From Pseudomonas laurentiana (GTDB lineage Bacteria; Pseudomonadota; Gammaproteobacteria; Pseudomonadales; Pseudomonadaceae), in assembly GCF_014648275.1 (NCBI RefSeq), contig NZ_BMQU01000018.1:50881-114880 (forward strand): a DNA stretch of 64,000 nucleotides, in the 5' to 3' direction. A model generated the notes under the pieces. The model saw nothing but the letters and a program-made list of their open reading frames with translations. It did not search any database and was not told where the DNA came from. The stretch's first letter is position 1. Each line of letters begins with the position of its first letter. This document shows positions 44,328 through 54,067 of the stretch, in pieces. Made by a program: the position numbers and the translations under genes.

Positions 44328-45203
44328 ATGAATAAACAACTGACAGCGGCCGATGCGGTTGCTCAATTGCGTGACGGCATGACCATCGGTTTCGGCGGAT
44401 GGGGGCCGCGGCGCAAGCCGATGGCGATTGTCCGCGAGATCCTCCGTTCGCCGGTCAAGGACCTGACCGTGGTTGCCTACGGCGGCCCCGAAGTGGGCAT
44501 GCTCTGCGCGGCAGGCAAGGTGCGCAAGCTGGTGTTCGGTTTCGCCACCCTCGACGCCATTCCCCTCGAGCCGTACTACCGCAAGGCCCGCGAAGCCGGT
44601 GAACTGGAACTGCTTGAGCTGGATGAAGGCATGTTCCAGTGGGGGCTGCGCGCTGCGGGCATGCGCTTGCCGTTCCTGCCCACCCGCTGTGGGCTGGCCA
44701 CTGATGTGACCCGTCTCAACCCGCAACTCAAGACGATTCAGTCGCCCTATGCCGATGGCGAAGTGCTGTTGGCGATGCCGGCGTTGAACCTTGATGTGGC
44801 GTTCCTGCATGTCAACGTCGCGGACCGCTTGGGCAACTGCCTGGTGACCGGGCCGGACCCGTATTTCGATCACCTGTTCGCCCGTGCCGCCGCGCAGTGC
44901 TTTGTCTCTTGCGAAACGCTTGAAGAGCGTCTTGAGCTGAGTGCCGAACTGGCCCGGTTCAACACCTTCGAGCGTTATCTGGTGACCGGTGTGGTGCATG
45001 CGCCCCTGGGGGCGCACCCGACCTCCTGCCCATCGGATTACGGTTGGGACATGGAACACCTTAAGCGCTATGTCGCCAGCAGCCAGGAAGAAAACGGCTG
45101 GCACGCCTATGTCGAGACGTATGTGGCGGGCGGCGAGCAGGCCTATCAAGCGCAGAACGGCGGTGCCGTGCGCATGGGCGCCTTGCCCCTTCCTGTGTTC
45201 TGA
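44328..45203 (+). CDS. ipdA: COCHEA-CoA hydrolase, alpha subunit (IpdA)
   Basis: A 291-aa class I CoA-transferase-fold protein. MTIGFGGWGPRRKPMAIVREI and VVAYGGPEVGMLCAAGKVRKL form the CoA-binding start, and PSDYGWDMEHLKRY is near the end. IpdAB has lost transferase activity and hydrolyses a carbon-carbon bond of the opened C ring. Motifs match IpdA rather than acetoacetate CoA-transferase. It lies 12 bp after hsaC and 13 bp before ipdB. Confidence 0.88.
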   Translation: MNKQLTAADAVAQLRDGMTIGFGGWGPRRKPMAIVREILRSPVKDLTVVAYGGPEVGMLCAAGKVRKLVFGFATLDAIPLEPYYRKAREAGELELLELDEGMFQWGLRAAGMRLPFLPTRCGLATDVTRLNPQLKTIQSPYADGEVLLAMPALNLDVAFLHVNVADRLGNCLVTGPDPYFDHLFARAAAQCFVSCETLEERLELSAELARFNTFERYLVTGVVHAPLGAHPTSCPSDYGWDMEHLKRYVASSQEENGWHAYVETYVAGGEQAYQAQNGGAVRMGALPLPVF

Positions 45204-45215
45204 GGAGTATGAACA

Positions 45216-46013
45216 ATGTCTGCAACCTGTGATTTCACCCTCGCGGAATTGATGATTGTCGCCGCCGCCGAAGCCTGGCGGGGCAATGGAGAGGTGATCG
45301 CCTCGGGCCTGGGCGTGATCCCCCGTTTGGGCGCAAGCCTGGCCAAGCTGACCCACAGCCCTGAACTGCTGATGACCGACAGTGAGGCCTTCCTGGTCGA
45401 AGAGCCGATCCCGCTTGGACCGCGCGGCGATTTCGTTCCGCGCTACTCGGGCTATCTGTCGTTTGAGCGTGTGTTCGAATGCGTCTGGGGCGGCCGCCGT
45501 CACGCGATGATCGGGCCAACCCAGATCGACCGTTGGGGTCAGACCAACCTGTCCTGCGTTGGCGACTACCAGAAGCCGAAGACTGCGATTCTGGGCGTAC
45601 GCGGCTTGCCGGGGAACAGCATCAACCACCTCAATTCGTTCTTTGTGCCCAACCACAACACGCGGGTGTTCGTCAGCGGTGAAGTGGACATGGTCTCGGG
45701 GGTCGGCTTCAAGGCCGAGCGCTGGCCTGAGGGAGTACGCCGCGACCTGATGGACATTCGCCGGGTGGTCACGGACCTTTGCACCCTGGATTTCGACGGC
45801 CCGCAACGTGCCGTCCAAGTGCGCACCCTGCACCCGGGGGTGAGTTTTGACGAGGTCCAGGACAAGACGGGCTTCCCGTTGCTCAAGTCTGCGCACCTGC
45901 AAGAAACCGCGCACCCCAGCGCCGAACAGTTGGCGCTTATCCGCCGACTTGATCCCCACGATTACCGGGCTTCGGCGATCAAGGGCAACCCGGCCGGTAT
46001 CCGTACGGCCTGA
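45216..46013 (+). CDS. ipdB: COCHEA-CoA hydrolase, beta subunit (IpdB)
   Basis: A 265-aa CoA-transferase-fold subunit. The landmark is QIDRWGQTNLSCVGDYQKPK followed by RGLPGNSINHLNSFFVPNHN; the region around ATEAWRGNGEVIASGLGVIP is at the N-terminus. It pairs with IpdA to form the ring-C hydrolase. Confidence 0.88.
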   Translation: MSATCDFTLAELMIVAAAEAWRGNGEVIASGLGVIPRLGASLAKLTHSPELLMTDSEAFLVEEPIPLGPRGDFVPRYSGYLSFERVFECVWGGRRHAMIGPTQIDRWGQTNLSCVGDYQKPKTAILGVRGLPGNSINHLNSFFVPNHNTRVFVSGEVDMVSGVGFKAERWPEGVRRDLMDIRRVVTDLCTLDFDGPQRAVQVRTLHPGVSFDEVQDKTGFPLLKSAHLQETAHPSAEQLALIRRLDPHDYRASAIKGNPAGIRTA

Positions 46014-46029
46014 GGCGAGGACAGCGAAC

Positions 46030-46947
46030 ATGCACAGCCGCGACAGTGAATTCGTCGTCCGCGAAGACCAGGCGGTCTATGAAACAGATGCACCGGTGCT
46101 GTACAGCGTGGCCGACGGTATTGCCACGCTGACGCTGAACCGACCGACCTTCAACAATGCACAAAACTCGCAGATGACCTATGCGCTGGACGCCGCCTTT
46201 CGCCAGGCGGTAGACGACGACGGCGTCAAGGTCATCGTCCTGCGCGGCAACGGCAAGCATTTTTCGGCAGGGCACGATATTGGTACCCCCGGGCGCGACA
46301 TCAATAAACCGTTCGAGCGGGCGCACCTGTGGTGGGACCACACCAACAAACCGGGCGGGGAGCAATTGTACGCCCGCGAACAGGAAGTCTATTTGGGCAT
46401 GTGCCGCCGTTGGCGTGACGTGCCCAAGCCGACCATCGCCATGGTTCAGGGTGCCTGCGTGGCCGGCGGGTTGATGCTGGCCTGGGTCTGCGACCTGATT
46501 GTCGCCAGTGAGGACGCGTTCTTCCAGGACCCGGTGGTGCGCATGGGCATTCCGGGTGTGGAGTATTTCGCCCATCCGTATGAGTTGAACCCGCGTATCG
46601 CCAAGGAATTCCTGTTCTGCGGTGACCGCATGAGCGCCGCACGGGCGTATCAGATGGGCATGGTCAATCGGCTGGTGCCGCGTGAGGAACTGGAACAGGC
46701 GACCTACGCGCTGGCCACCGGCATTGCCCGGCAGCCGCGCATGGGCCTGGCCTTGACCAAGCAGGCCATCAACCATGTCGAGGACCTTCAAGGCAAGCGC
46801 AGTGCCATGGATGCGGCCTTTGCCTGGCACCACTTCGCCCATGCCCACAACGAGTTGCTCTCCGGCGACAAACTCGGTGGCTTCGATGCCAAAGGCATGG
46901 CCCAGGCCAACAAGCGGGCGGCCACAGCGGAGGATAAACCCGTATGA
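46030..46947 (+). CDS. Enoyl-CoA hydratase/isomerase family protein, long form
   Basis: A 305-aa crotonase-family protein. The oxyanion-hole segments are HFSAGHDIGTPG and VQGACVAGGLMLAWVCDLIVA, with DPVVRMGIPGVEYFAHPYEL after. It is longer than EchA20 (250 aa, two genes on) because of an insert near the middle and a C-terminal tail. It probably hydrates a C/D-ring or side-chain enoyl-CoA. The ATG at 46030 follows GAGGACAGC, 16 bp after ipdB. Confidence 0.85.
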   Translation: MHSRDSEFVVREDQAVYETDAPVLYSVADGIATLTLNRPTFNNAQNSQMTYALDAAFRQAVDDDGVKVIVLRGNGKHFSAGHDIGTPGRDINKPFERAHLWWDHTNKPGGEQLYAREQEVYLGMCRRWRDVPKPTIAMVQGACVAGGLMLAWVCDLIVASEDAFFQDPVVRMGIPGVEYFAHPYELNPRIAKEFLFCGDRMSAARAYQMGMVNRLVPREELEQATYALATGIARQPRMGLALTKQAINHVEDLQGKRSAMDAAFAWHHFAHAHNELLSGDKLGGFDAKGMAQANKRAATAEDKPV

Positions 46948-48068
46948 GTCGCTGGCTGAATACTCCGCTGACCGAGGCCTTGGGCTGTCGCTACCCGATC
47001 GTGCAAACCGCCATGGGCTGGGTCGCCGATGCCAATCTGGTAATCGCTACCACGCAGGCCGGCGGTTTCGGTTTCCTGGCGGGCGCGACGATTCCCGCCG
47101 ACGAGCTTGAAGGCGAGATCTGCAAGGTGATCGATGCCACCGGGGGCAGTAACTTCGGGCTCAATTTCCATATGTTCCAGGACAACGCCGCTCAATGCGT
47201 TGATCTGGCCATCCAGTACCGCTTGCGTGCCGTCAGTTATGGCCGTGGGCCGGACAAACAGACCATCGCGCGTTTCAAGGCAGCCAACGTGCTGTGCATC
47301 CCCACGGTGGGGGCGCTCAAGCATGCGCTGAAGGCGGTGGAGTTGGGCGCCGACCTCATCACCATCCAGGGCGGCGAGGGCGGCGGTCACACCGGCGGTG
47401 TGCCCAGTTCGATCCTGCTGCCGCAAGTATTGGCGGCGGTCAACGTACCGGTGATTGCCGCCGGCGGCTATGCCACCGGGCGCGGCCTTGCCTCGGTGCT
47501 GGCGGCGGGTGCCAGCGGGATTGCCATGGGCACCCGGTTCCTGATGACCCGCGAGTCGCCAACCCCGAGCGCGACGCTTGAGCGTTACCTGAAGGTGGCC
47601 GATCCACAGCAGGTGCGGGTGACCACCGCCGTGGATGGCATGCGCCACCGAATGATCGAAAACCGTTTTATCAATCAATTGGAGCAGGCCGGGCCATTTG
47701 GTCGGTTGCGCATCGCCTTGGGCAGTGCCTGGCAGTGGAAACAACAGACCGGCATGAGCCTGGCGCACATGGCCGGGGTGTTCTTCCGGTCGTTGCGCGA
47801 AGACCCGTCCGCCTTGTCACAGGTGGTCATGGCCGCCAACCAGCCGGTGCTGCTGCAGCGCTCAATGGTCGATGGCCACCCGGACGACGGCATCTTGCCC
47901 AGCGGTCAGGTGGCGGCGGCAATCGGCGAGTTGCTGAGTTGCCGCGAGGTGATCGAAGGCATCGCCGCCGAAGCCGAACAGTGTCTTGACGCGCTCCTGG
48001 CTCGCTGCCAGCCCGCTACGGAGCCGTGCCAACCCCATCGTCCCGCCAGCATTGGAGAACCCCTGTGA
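46944..48068 (+). CDS. ipdC: Nitronate-monooxygenase-family flavoprotein (IpdC)
   Basis: A 374-aa FMN TIM-barrel protein of the 2-nitropropane dioxygenase family: IVQTAMGWVADANLVIATTQ, the nucleotide loop TIQGGEGGGHTGGVPSSIL, AAGGYATGRGLASVLAAGAS and MGTRFLMTRESPTPS. In steroid degraders this family member is IpdC, which acts on the C/D-ring CoA intermediate before IpdAB. It overlaps the preceding gene by 4 bp and the next by 4 bp. Confidence 0.87.
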   Translation: MSRWLNTPLTEALGCRYPIVQTAMGWVADANLVIATTQAGGFGFLAGATIPADELEGEICKVIDATGGSNFGLNFHMFQDNAAQCVDLAIQYRLRAVSYGRGPDKQTIARFKAANVLCIPTVGALKHALKAVELGADLITIQGGEGGGHTGGVPSSILLPQVLAAVNVPVIAAGGYATGRGLASVLAAGASGIAMGTRFLMTRESPTPSATLERYLKVADPQQVRVTTAVDGMRHRMIENRFINQLEQAGPFGRLRIALGSAWQWKQQTGMSLAHMAGVFFRSLREDPSALSQVVMAANQPVLLQRSMVDGHPDDGILPSGQVAAAIGELLSCREVIEGIAAEAEQCLDALLARCQPATEPCQPHRPASIGEPL

Positions 48069-48817
48069 ACCAGGCCTTTACCACGCAGCTTAACCAGGGG
48101 ATCGCTGAACTTGTGATCGCCAAACCACCGGTCAATGCCCTCGACAGCCAGGAGTGGCTGGCGTTGGCCCAGCAGATCGAAGCGCTCGGGGCCAACCCTG
48201 AGGTACGTGTCATTGTCATTCGTGCCGAAGGCCGGGGTTTCTGTGCCGGCGTCGACATCAAGGAACTGGACGCCCACCCGGAGCGCATTGTCGAAGTCAA
48301 CGCGGGCAACTACGCGACCTTCAAGGCGGTACATCGCAACCCGGTGCCCGTGATTGTCGCGGTGCATGGTTTCGTGCTGGGCGGAGGCATCGGCATTACC
48401 GGCGCGGCCGATATTGTCGTGGCTTCGGAGTGCGCCACCTTTGCCTTGCCAGAGGTCGATCGCGGCGCCATGGGCGGCGGTGCGCATTTGCAGCGACTGT
48501 TCCCGGTGCAGAAGGTTCGTTACCTGTTTTTTACCGGCGCCTCGATTGGTGCCGTCGACGCTCAGCAATACGGCTTTATCGAACAGGTAGTGCCGAAGGA
48601 TCAATTGCGTGAAACCGCACTGGAAATCGCTGCGCGCATCGCGGCGAAAAGCCCGGGGATGATCCGCATTGCCAAGGAGGCCTTGAACGGTATCGAAGAC
48701 GGCAACCTGGAAGACAAATACCGCTGGGAGCAGGGCTTCACTTTACAGGCCTACAGCAGCCCCGATTCGGCGGAGACCCGTCGGGCCTTCGTCGAAAAAC
48801 GCGACGCCAAGTTCTGA
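48065..48817 (+). CDS. echA20: Ring-D-opening crotonase (EchA20-like)
   Basis: A 250-aa crotonase. The GTG at 48065 has GGAGAACCCCT upstream and overlaps ipdC. It shows APVNALDSQEW-like start, VIRAEGRGFCAGVDIKELDA, HGFVLGGGIGITGAADIVVA, LPEVDRGAMGGGAHLQRLFP and the end GFTLQAYSSPDSAETRRAFV. These match the EchA20 pattern, including the GVDIKE and EVDRGA motifs. EchA20 hydrolyses ring D of the indane-dione-type CoA ester. Confidence 0.88.
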   Translation: MNQAFTTQLNQGIAELVIAKPPVNALDSQEWLALAQQIEALGANPEVRVIVIRAEGRGFCAGVDIKELDAHPERIVEVNAGNYATFKAVHRNPVPVIVAVHGFVLGGGIGITGAADIVVASECATFALPEVDRGAMGGGAHLQRLFPVQKVRYLFFTGASIGAVDAQQYGFIEQVVPKDQLRETALEIAARIAAKSPGMIRIAKEALNGIEDGNLEDKYRWEQGFTLQAYSSPDSAETRRAFVEKRDAKF

Positions 48818-48826
48818 GAGAACGCC

Positions 48827-49990
48827 ATGGAACTGACTTACACGCCAAAACAAAAAGCCTTCCGCGCCGAAGTCCGTGCGTGGCTGGCAGACAATCTGCC
48901 GCGTGAACCGCTGGCCAGCTACGACACCCGCGAAGGCTTTGAGCAGCACCGCGCCTGGGAGGCGAAGCTGTTTGAAAGTCGCTGGTCGATGGTGATGTGG
49001 CCCGCTGACCTGGGCGGTCGTGGCTGCGACCTTATCGAGTGGCTGATCTTCGAGGAAGAGTACTACGGCGCCGGTGCGCCGATGCGCGTCAACCAGAACG
49101 GTCAGTTGCTGCTGGGGCCAACGTTGATGGAGTTCGGTACCGCCGAACAGAAACAACGTTTTCTACCGCGCATGGCGGCCAGTGCCGACATGTGGGCCCA
49201 GGGCTGGTCGGAGCCGAATGCCGGTTCCGACATGGCGGCGATCACCAGCAAGGCCGTACTTGAGGGTGAACACTACGTCATAAACGGTCAGAAAACCTGG
49301 TCTACCCGGGCGATCTTTGCCGATTGGCTGTTCGGGTTGTTCCGCAGCGAGCCAGGTTCCGCCCGCCACCACGGCCTGTCGTTCCTGATGGTGCCGCTGA
49401 ATGCGCCGGGGGTGAGTATTCGCCCGATCAAGGCCCTGAATGGCAAGGACGCGTTCGCCGAAGTGTTCTTCGACGACGTGCGGGTGCCTGTCGCCAATCG
49501 TATCGGTGCCGAGGGCCAGGGCTGGCATGTGGCGATGGCCACCGCAGGTTTTGAGCGCGGGTTGCTGCTGCGCTCACCTGCACGTTTCCAGCATACCGCT
49601 CGCAAACTGGTCGAACTGTACAAGGCCAACCGCGAAAGCGCCGACCGTGATCCCGGCCTGCGTGACGCCGTGCTTGAGACCTGGATGGGCGCCGAGGCCT
49701 ACGCATTGTCTGCGTACCACACCGTCGGCCGATTGAGCCGGGGCGAGGCGATTGGTGCGGAGTCGAGCATCAACAAGATCATCTGGTCGGAACTGGACCT
49801 GAAAATGCACGAGACCGCAATGCGCATTCTCGGGGCGCGCGCTGAGCTGCTGGGCACTGCGCCAGTCGCCGGCGATGCGGCGGGCTGGTTGGAGGGTTTC
49901 CTGTTCGCCCAGTCCGGGCCGATCTATGCCGGTACCAACGAAATCCAGCGCAACATCATTGCCGAGCGGATGCTCGGCTTGCCGAAGTAA
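48827..49990 (+). CDS. Acyl-CoA dehydrogenase of a steroid-type pair
   Basis: A 387-aa ACAD: WAQGWSEPNAGSDMAAITSK, then KTWSTRAIFADWLFGLFRSE, and C-terminal SGPIYAGTNEIQRNIIAERM with the FAD motif. It has a near equivalent at 40861. With the gene 10 bp downstream it should form a heteromeric dehydrogenase for the C/D-ring or propionyl side chain. Confidence 0.87.
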   Translation: MELTYTPKQKAFRAEVRAWLADNLPREPLASYDTREGFEQHRAWEAKLFESRWSMVMWPADLGGRGCDLIEWLIFEEEYYGAGAPMRVNQNGQLLLGPTLMEFGTAEQKQRFLPRMAASADMWAQGWSEPNAGSDMAAITSKAVLEGEHYVINGQKTWSTRAIFADWLFGLFRSEPGSARHHGLSFLMVPLNAPGVSIRPIKALNGKDAFAEVFFDDVRVPVANRIGAEGQGWHVAMATAGFERGLLLRSPARFQHTARKLVELYKANRESADRDPGLRDAVLETWMGAEAYALSAYHTVGRLSRGEAIGAESSINKIIWSELDLKMHETAMRILGARAELLGTAPVAGDAAGWLEGFLFAQSGPIYAGTNEIQRNIIAERMLGLPK

Positions 49991-50000
49991 GGAACAGGCC

Positions 50001-51059
50001 ATGGACTTCACTTTTACCGATGACCAGCTCACGTTTCGCGAAGCCATCAGCCGTTTTCTGATGACCGAAGCTGCGCCGGAAATGCTCCGCGAAATCTGGG
50101 AAACCGATGCCGGGCGCTCGCCCGACCTGCGCAACAAGATCGCCGCCCAGGGCCTTACCGCACTGTCGGTGCCTGAAGCGGAGGGCGGCCTGGGCATGGA
50201 TGACGTGGCGTGGGCCTTGATGACCCAGGAGTTGGGCTACTACGCCATTCCCGACTCAATGGCCGACACTGCTTATGTCGCCACTGGCCTGCTTGCAGGC
50301 CTGACACCGGAGCATCCGGCGCGTGCCCGCCTGCTGCCCCGTATCGCCGATGGCACCTTGCGCCTGGCCATCGGTCACCCGGTCAACCCGCTGGTCAGTG
50401 ATGCGCAACTGGCGGAAGTCCTGATCTTGCTTGAGGGTGATGACATTCACGCCGTACCGCGGGCTGAGGTTGATGTCGAGGCCAACCCGAGTATCGATGC
50501 CTCGCGGCGTCTTGGTCGGGTGACCTGGAACCCCAGCCCGGCAACATTGATCGCCAGCGTAGCGCAAGGGCGTGCCTTGCAGGCCCAGTTGCTCGACCGT
50601 GGCGCGTTGTCGGTAGCCGGGCAACTGCTGGGCTTGGCGCAGCGCATGCTCGACCTGTCGGTTGACTACGTGGCCCAACGCAAGCAATTCGGCAAGCCGA
50701 TCGGCAGCTTTCAGGCGGTCAAGCACCACCTGGCCGATGTGGCCCGGCAAATCGAACAGGCCAAACCGGTGCTCTACCGCGCCGCCCATGGTCTGGCCCG
50801 GGGTGAGCGCAATGCCAGCCTCTGGGTCTCCCAAGCCCGCTTGGCCTGTTGTGAAGCGAGCTGGCTGGCAGCGCGCAAGGGTATCCAGGTGCATGGCGCC
50901 ATGGGGTACACCTGGGAAGTCGATCTGCAGATGTTCATGAAACGCGCCTGGTCGCTCGATGCATCCTGGGGCGACCGCGCCTTCCACAAGTCGCGTGTCA
51001 GCGACTACCTGTTCGCCGACGGCGCCCGGCTAGGGCCGGGGCATACCTTCGAGGAGTGA
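50001..51059 (+). CDS. Acyl-CoA dehydrogenase, divergent partner subunit
   Basis: A 352-aa ACAD-type protein. The ATG at 50001 follows AAGGAACAGGCC. DFTFTDDQLTFREAISRFLM, KQFGKPIGSFQAVKHHLADV and the end QVHGAMGYTWEVDLQMFMKR are visible, but the GSD-type FAD loop and the EIQRN motif are missing. This parallels the partner at 42051. It is shorter than most ACADs. Confidence 0.84.
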   Translation: MDFTFTDDQLTFREAISRFLMTEAAPEMLREIWETDAGRSPDLRNKIAAQGLTALSVPEAEGGLGMDDVAWALMTQELGYYAIPDSMADTAYVATGLLAGLTPEHPARARLLPRIADGTLRLAIGHPVNPLVSDAQLAEVLILLEGDDIHAVPRAEVDVEANPSIDASRRLGRVTWNPSPATLIASVAQGRALQAQLLDRGALSVAGQLLGLAQRMLDLSVDYVAQRKQFGKPIGSFQAVKHHLADVARQIEQAKPVLYRAAHGLARGERNASLWVSQARLACCEASWLAARKGIQVHGAMGYTWEVDLQMFMKRAWSLDASWGDRAFHKSRVSDYLFADGARLGPGHTFEE

Positions 51060-51062
51060 ATC

Positions 51063-52214
51063 ATGGCTCAAGCCTACATTGTTGACGCGCTGCGCAGCCC
51101 GACTGGCAAGCGCAAAGGGGCGCTGTCAGAGGTTCACGCGATTGATCTGGGGGCCCATGTGCTCAAGGCACTGGTGGCGCGCAACGTCATTCCCGGCGAA
51201 GACTATGACGATGTGATTTTTGGCTGTGTCGATACGATCGGCTCACAGGCCGGGGATATCGCCCGCACCAGTTGGCTGGCTGCCGGGTTGCCGCTGAATG
51301 TACCGGGTACCACGGTGGACCGTCAGTGCGGTTCATCGCAGCAGGCGTTGCACTTCGCCGCGCAGGCCGTGATGAGCGGCACCCAGGACGTGGTTGCGGT
51401 TGGGGGCGTGCAAACCATGACGCGCATCCCGATTTCCTCGGCGATGCTGGCCGGGCAAGCGCTGGGTTTTGCTGACCCGTTCTCCGGTAGCGAAGGCTGG
51501 CGCGCGCGTTTCGCCAACCAGCCGGTCAACCAGTTCTATGCCGCGCAGCGTATCGCCGAGCATTGGCAGATCAGCCGCGAGCAGATGGAAGTGTTTGCCT
51601 TGCAGAGCCATCGTCGCGCCTTGGCGGCCATCGAGAGTGGGCGGTTTGCCCGCGAGATCGTTGCCTGCCAGGGGCTGCAGCAGGATGAAACACCGCGCCT
51701 GACCAGCCTGGAAAAGATGGCCGAGCTGCAACCGGTAGATCCACAGTTTCCTTCGATCACCGCCGCCGTCTCCAGCCAGACCTGCGATGCCTCGGCTGCC
51801 TTGCTGGTGGTGTCGGAGGCTGCCCTCAAGCGCTACGACTTGACGCCACGGGCACGCATTCATCACCTCACCGTGTTGGGCGATGACCCGATCTGGCATT
51901 TGACTGCACCGATTGCGGCAACGCGCCACGCCTTGAAAAAGGCTGGCATGCGCATGGCTGATATCGACCGGGTGGAGATCAACGAGGCCTTTGCGTCGGT
52001 GGTCATGGCCTGGGCCAAGGAGCTGGATTACGACCCGGCACAGACCAACGTCAACGGCGGCGCCATCGCCCTTGGCCATCCACTGGGCGCCACCGGAGCA
52101 CGGTTGATGACCACGTTGTTGCACGAACTGGAGTGCAGTGGTGGCCGTTATGGCCTGCAAACCATGTGCGAAGGCGGTGGCCAGGCAAACGTCACCATCA
52201 TCGAGCGGCTGTAG
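51063..52214 (+). CDS. Thiolase (acetyl-CoA acyltransferase)
   Basis: A 383-aa thiolase: nucleophilic Cys in [18 protein letters not shown] (near residue 91), [22 protein letters not shown] followed by the C-terminal [18 protein letters not shown] and MCEGGGQAN with the second Cys. It cleaves a 3-ketoacyl-CoA of the C/D-ring pathway or the side chain. The gap to the ACAD is 3 bp, so it is co-translated. Confidence 0.9.
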   Translation: MAQAYIVDALRSPTGKRKGALSEVHAIDLGAHVLKALVARNVIPGEDYDDVIFGCVDTIGSQAGDIARTSWLAAGLPLNVPGTTVDRQCGSSQQALHFAAQAVMSGTQDVVAVGGVQTMTRIPISSAMLAGQALGFADPFSGSEGWRARFANQPVNQFYAAQRIAEHWQISREQMEVFALQSHRRALAAIESGRFAREIVACQGLQQDETPRLTSLEKMAELQPVDPQFPSITAAVSSQTCDASAALLVVSEAALKRYDLTPRARIHHLTVLGDDPIWHLTAPIAATRHALKKAGMRMADIDRVEINEAFASVVMAWAKELDYDPAQTNVNGGAIALGHPLGATGARLMTTLLHELECSGGRYGLQTMCEGGGQANVTIIERL

Positions 52215-52282
52215 TCCCGTTCCCTCAATCAATCCCTGTCGCCGCCCTCAGGGCGCGCGGCCATGCAGTCAAAGGAGTCAAC

Positions 52283-53161
52283 ATGGCTATTTGCACAGAC
52301 CGCACCGTGATCATTACCGGTGCTGGCGGTGGGCTCGGTCGCGCCTATGCGCTGGCGTTCGCCGCGCAAGGCGCCAATGTGGTGGTCAACGACATCCGTG
52401 CCGACGCGGCACAGGATGTCGCTGGCGAGATCCACGCCAATGGAGGCCAGGCCATTGCCAACAGCGACGACATTACGACCCTGGACACCGCTCAGCGCAT
52501 TGTCGATGCGGCCCTGGCGGCGTTCGGTGAAGTGCATGTACTGGTCAACAATGCCGGGGTGTTGCGCGACCGAATGTTCATCAGCCTCTCGGAAGAGGAC
52601 TGGGACACGGTCATGCGCGTGCACCTCAAGGGGCACTATTGCCTGGCAAACCTGCTGGGTCGTCGTTGGCGCGACCTAGCCAAGGCGGGAACGCCAGTCG
52701 CCGGGCGGATCATCAACACCAGCTCCGGTGCCGGCCTGCAGGGTTCGATCGGGCAGTCCAATTATTCCGCTGCCAAAGGCGGTATCGCGGCACTGACCCT
52801 GGTGCAGGCCGCTGAACTGGCTCGATATGGGGTCACCGCCAACGCCCTGGCACCGGCGGCACGGACCTCCATGACCGAAAGCGCAATGCCTGACGTGGTG
52901 AAAAAGCCCGAGGACGGCAGCTTCGATGCCTGGGCGCCGGAAAACGTCGCACCGCTGGTGGTCTGGCTCGGCAGTCTCGCATCGTCTCACGTCACGGGGC
53001 AGGTCTTCGAGAGCCAGGGCGGGCGAATCTCCCTCGGTGATGGCTGGCGTACCGGCACGACCCGTGACAAGGGTGGGCTCTGGCAGGTCGAGGAGATTGG
53101 TCCGGTCGTCGATGCGATTCTCGCTGAAGCCCCCGTGGCCCAGCGTGTCTGGGGCAGTTGA
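52283..53161 (+). CDS. SDR of the MFE-2/17-beta-HSD type 4 class
   Basis: A 292-aa SDR: TVIITGAGGGLGRAYALAFA, NNAGVLRDRMFISLSEEDWD (characteristic of multifunctional-enzyme-2 dehydrogenases), NTSSGAGLQGSIGQSNYSAA and late VTGQVFESQGGRISLGDGW. This class oxidises 3-hydroxyacyl-CoA or a 17-beta-hydroxyl. The ATG at 52283 has AAAGGAG upstream. Last gene of the hsaC operon. Confidence 0.85.
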   Translation: MAICTDRTVIITGAGGGLGRAYALAFAAQGANVVVNDIRADAAQDVAGEIHANGGQAIANSDDITTLDTAQRIVDAALAAFGEVHVLVNNAGVLRDRMFISLSEEDWDTVMRVHLKGHYCLANLLGRRWRDLAKAGTPVAGRIINTSSGAGLQGSIGQSNYSAAKGGIAALTLVQAAELARYGVTANALAPAARTSMTESAMPDVVKKPEDGSFDAWAPENVAPLVVWLGSLASSHVTGQVFESQGGRISLGDGWRTGTTRDKGGLWQVEEIGPVVDAILAEAPVAQRVWGS

Positions 53162-53193
53162 ACCGGCCCTGAAATGGCCGCTTCATGCGGCCA

Positions 53194-53211
53194 TACCCCG
53201 TTTTGACGATG
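53194..53211 (+). promoter_or_regulatory. Steroid-regulon box for the ipdF operon
   Basis: TACCCCGTTTTGACGATG, with TTATAC 20-25 nt downstream. Leader about 28 nt to the GTG at 53272. Confidence 0.65.
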
Positions 53212-53271
53212 TGCCCGCCGGGGCGGCGCTTTATACCTGACAGCGTATTGATTTCTTCGGAGGTAATCGCT

Positions 53272-54057
53272 GTGAAACAAGCTCCCCCTTATGTACCTGG
53301 CCATCAATTACTGGCCGGCAAGTCCGTACTGATTACCGCTGCCGCTGGCGCGGGTATCGGCTATTCGGCGGCCCGTCGCAGCGCCGAAGAGGGCTGCCGG
53401 GCATTGATGATTTCGGATGTGCACCCGCGCCGCCTGGAAGAGGCCGTAGAACGCCTCAAGGCTGAAACCGGCTTAGAGGCCATCTATGGCCAGCTGTGCA
53501 ATGTCACGGTCGAGGAAGAGGTTCAGGCGTTGATCGACAGCGCTGAAACCCTGCTGGGCGGTGTCGATGTACTGATTAATAACGCGGGCCTCGGTGGTCA
53601 GAAGCGGCTGGTCGACATGAGCGACGAGGAATGGTCGCGGGTACTCGACGTGACGCTCACCGGGACCTTCCGCATGACCCGCGCCATGCTTCCGCACATG
53701 CAGCGGCGCGGTGCGGGTGCCATCGTCAACAACGCGTCGGTGCTCGGCTGGCGCGCCCAGAAAGAGCAGGCGCACTACGCCGCCGCCAAGGCCGGGGTCA
53801 TGGCCCTGACCCGATGCAGCGCCCTGGAAGCCGCAGAGTTCGGGGTTCGGATCAACGCAGTCTCGCCCTCGATTGCCCTGCATGAATTTCTCAAGAAGGC
53901 CTCCAGCGAGGAATTGCTCGCCCGTCTTGCGGACCGAGAGGCCTTTGGCCGTGCCGCCGAAGTCTGGGAAGTGGCCAACGTGATGATGTTCCTGGCCAGC
54001 GACTACGCCTCCTACATGGTTGGCGAGGTGTTGTCTGTCAGTTCGCAACAGGCCTGA
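53272..54057 (+). CDS. ipdF: 5-hydroxy-HIP-CoA dehydrogenase-like SDR (IpdF)
   Basis: A 261-aa SDR. The GTG at 53272 follows GGAGGTAATCGCT; an upstream reading adds unrelated residues. It closely resembles mycobacterial IpdF: VLITAAAGAGIGYSAARR in place of the usual TG start, NNAGLGGQKRLVDMSDEEW, NNASVLGWRAQKEQAHYAAA and RINAVSPSIALHEFLKKAS. IpdF oxidises the 5-hydroxyl on the HIP-CoA branch. It forms an operon with a MaoC hydratase and a thiolase. Confidence 0.9.
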   Translation: MKQAPPYVPGHQLLAGKSVLITAAAGAGIGYSAARRSAEEGCRALMISDVHPRRLEEAVERLKAETGLEAIYGQLCNVTVEEEVQALIDSAETLLGGVDVLINNAGLGGQKRLVDMSDEEWSRVLDVTLTGTFRMTRAMLPHMQRRGAGAIVNNASVLGWRAQKEQAHYAAAKAGVMALTRCSALEAAEFGVRINAVSPSIALHEFLKKASSEELLARLADREAFGRAAEVWEVANVMMFLASDYASYMVGEVLSVSSQQA

Positions 54058-54067
54058 GGAGTCCGCC

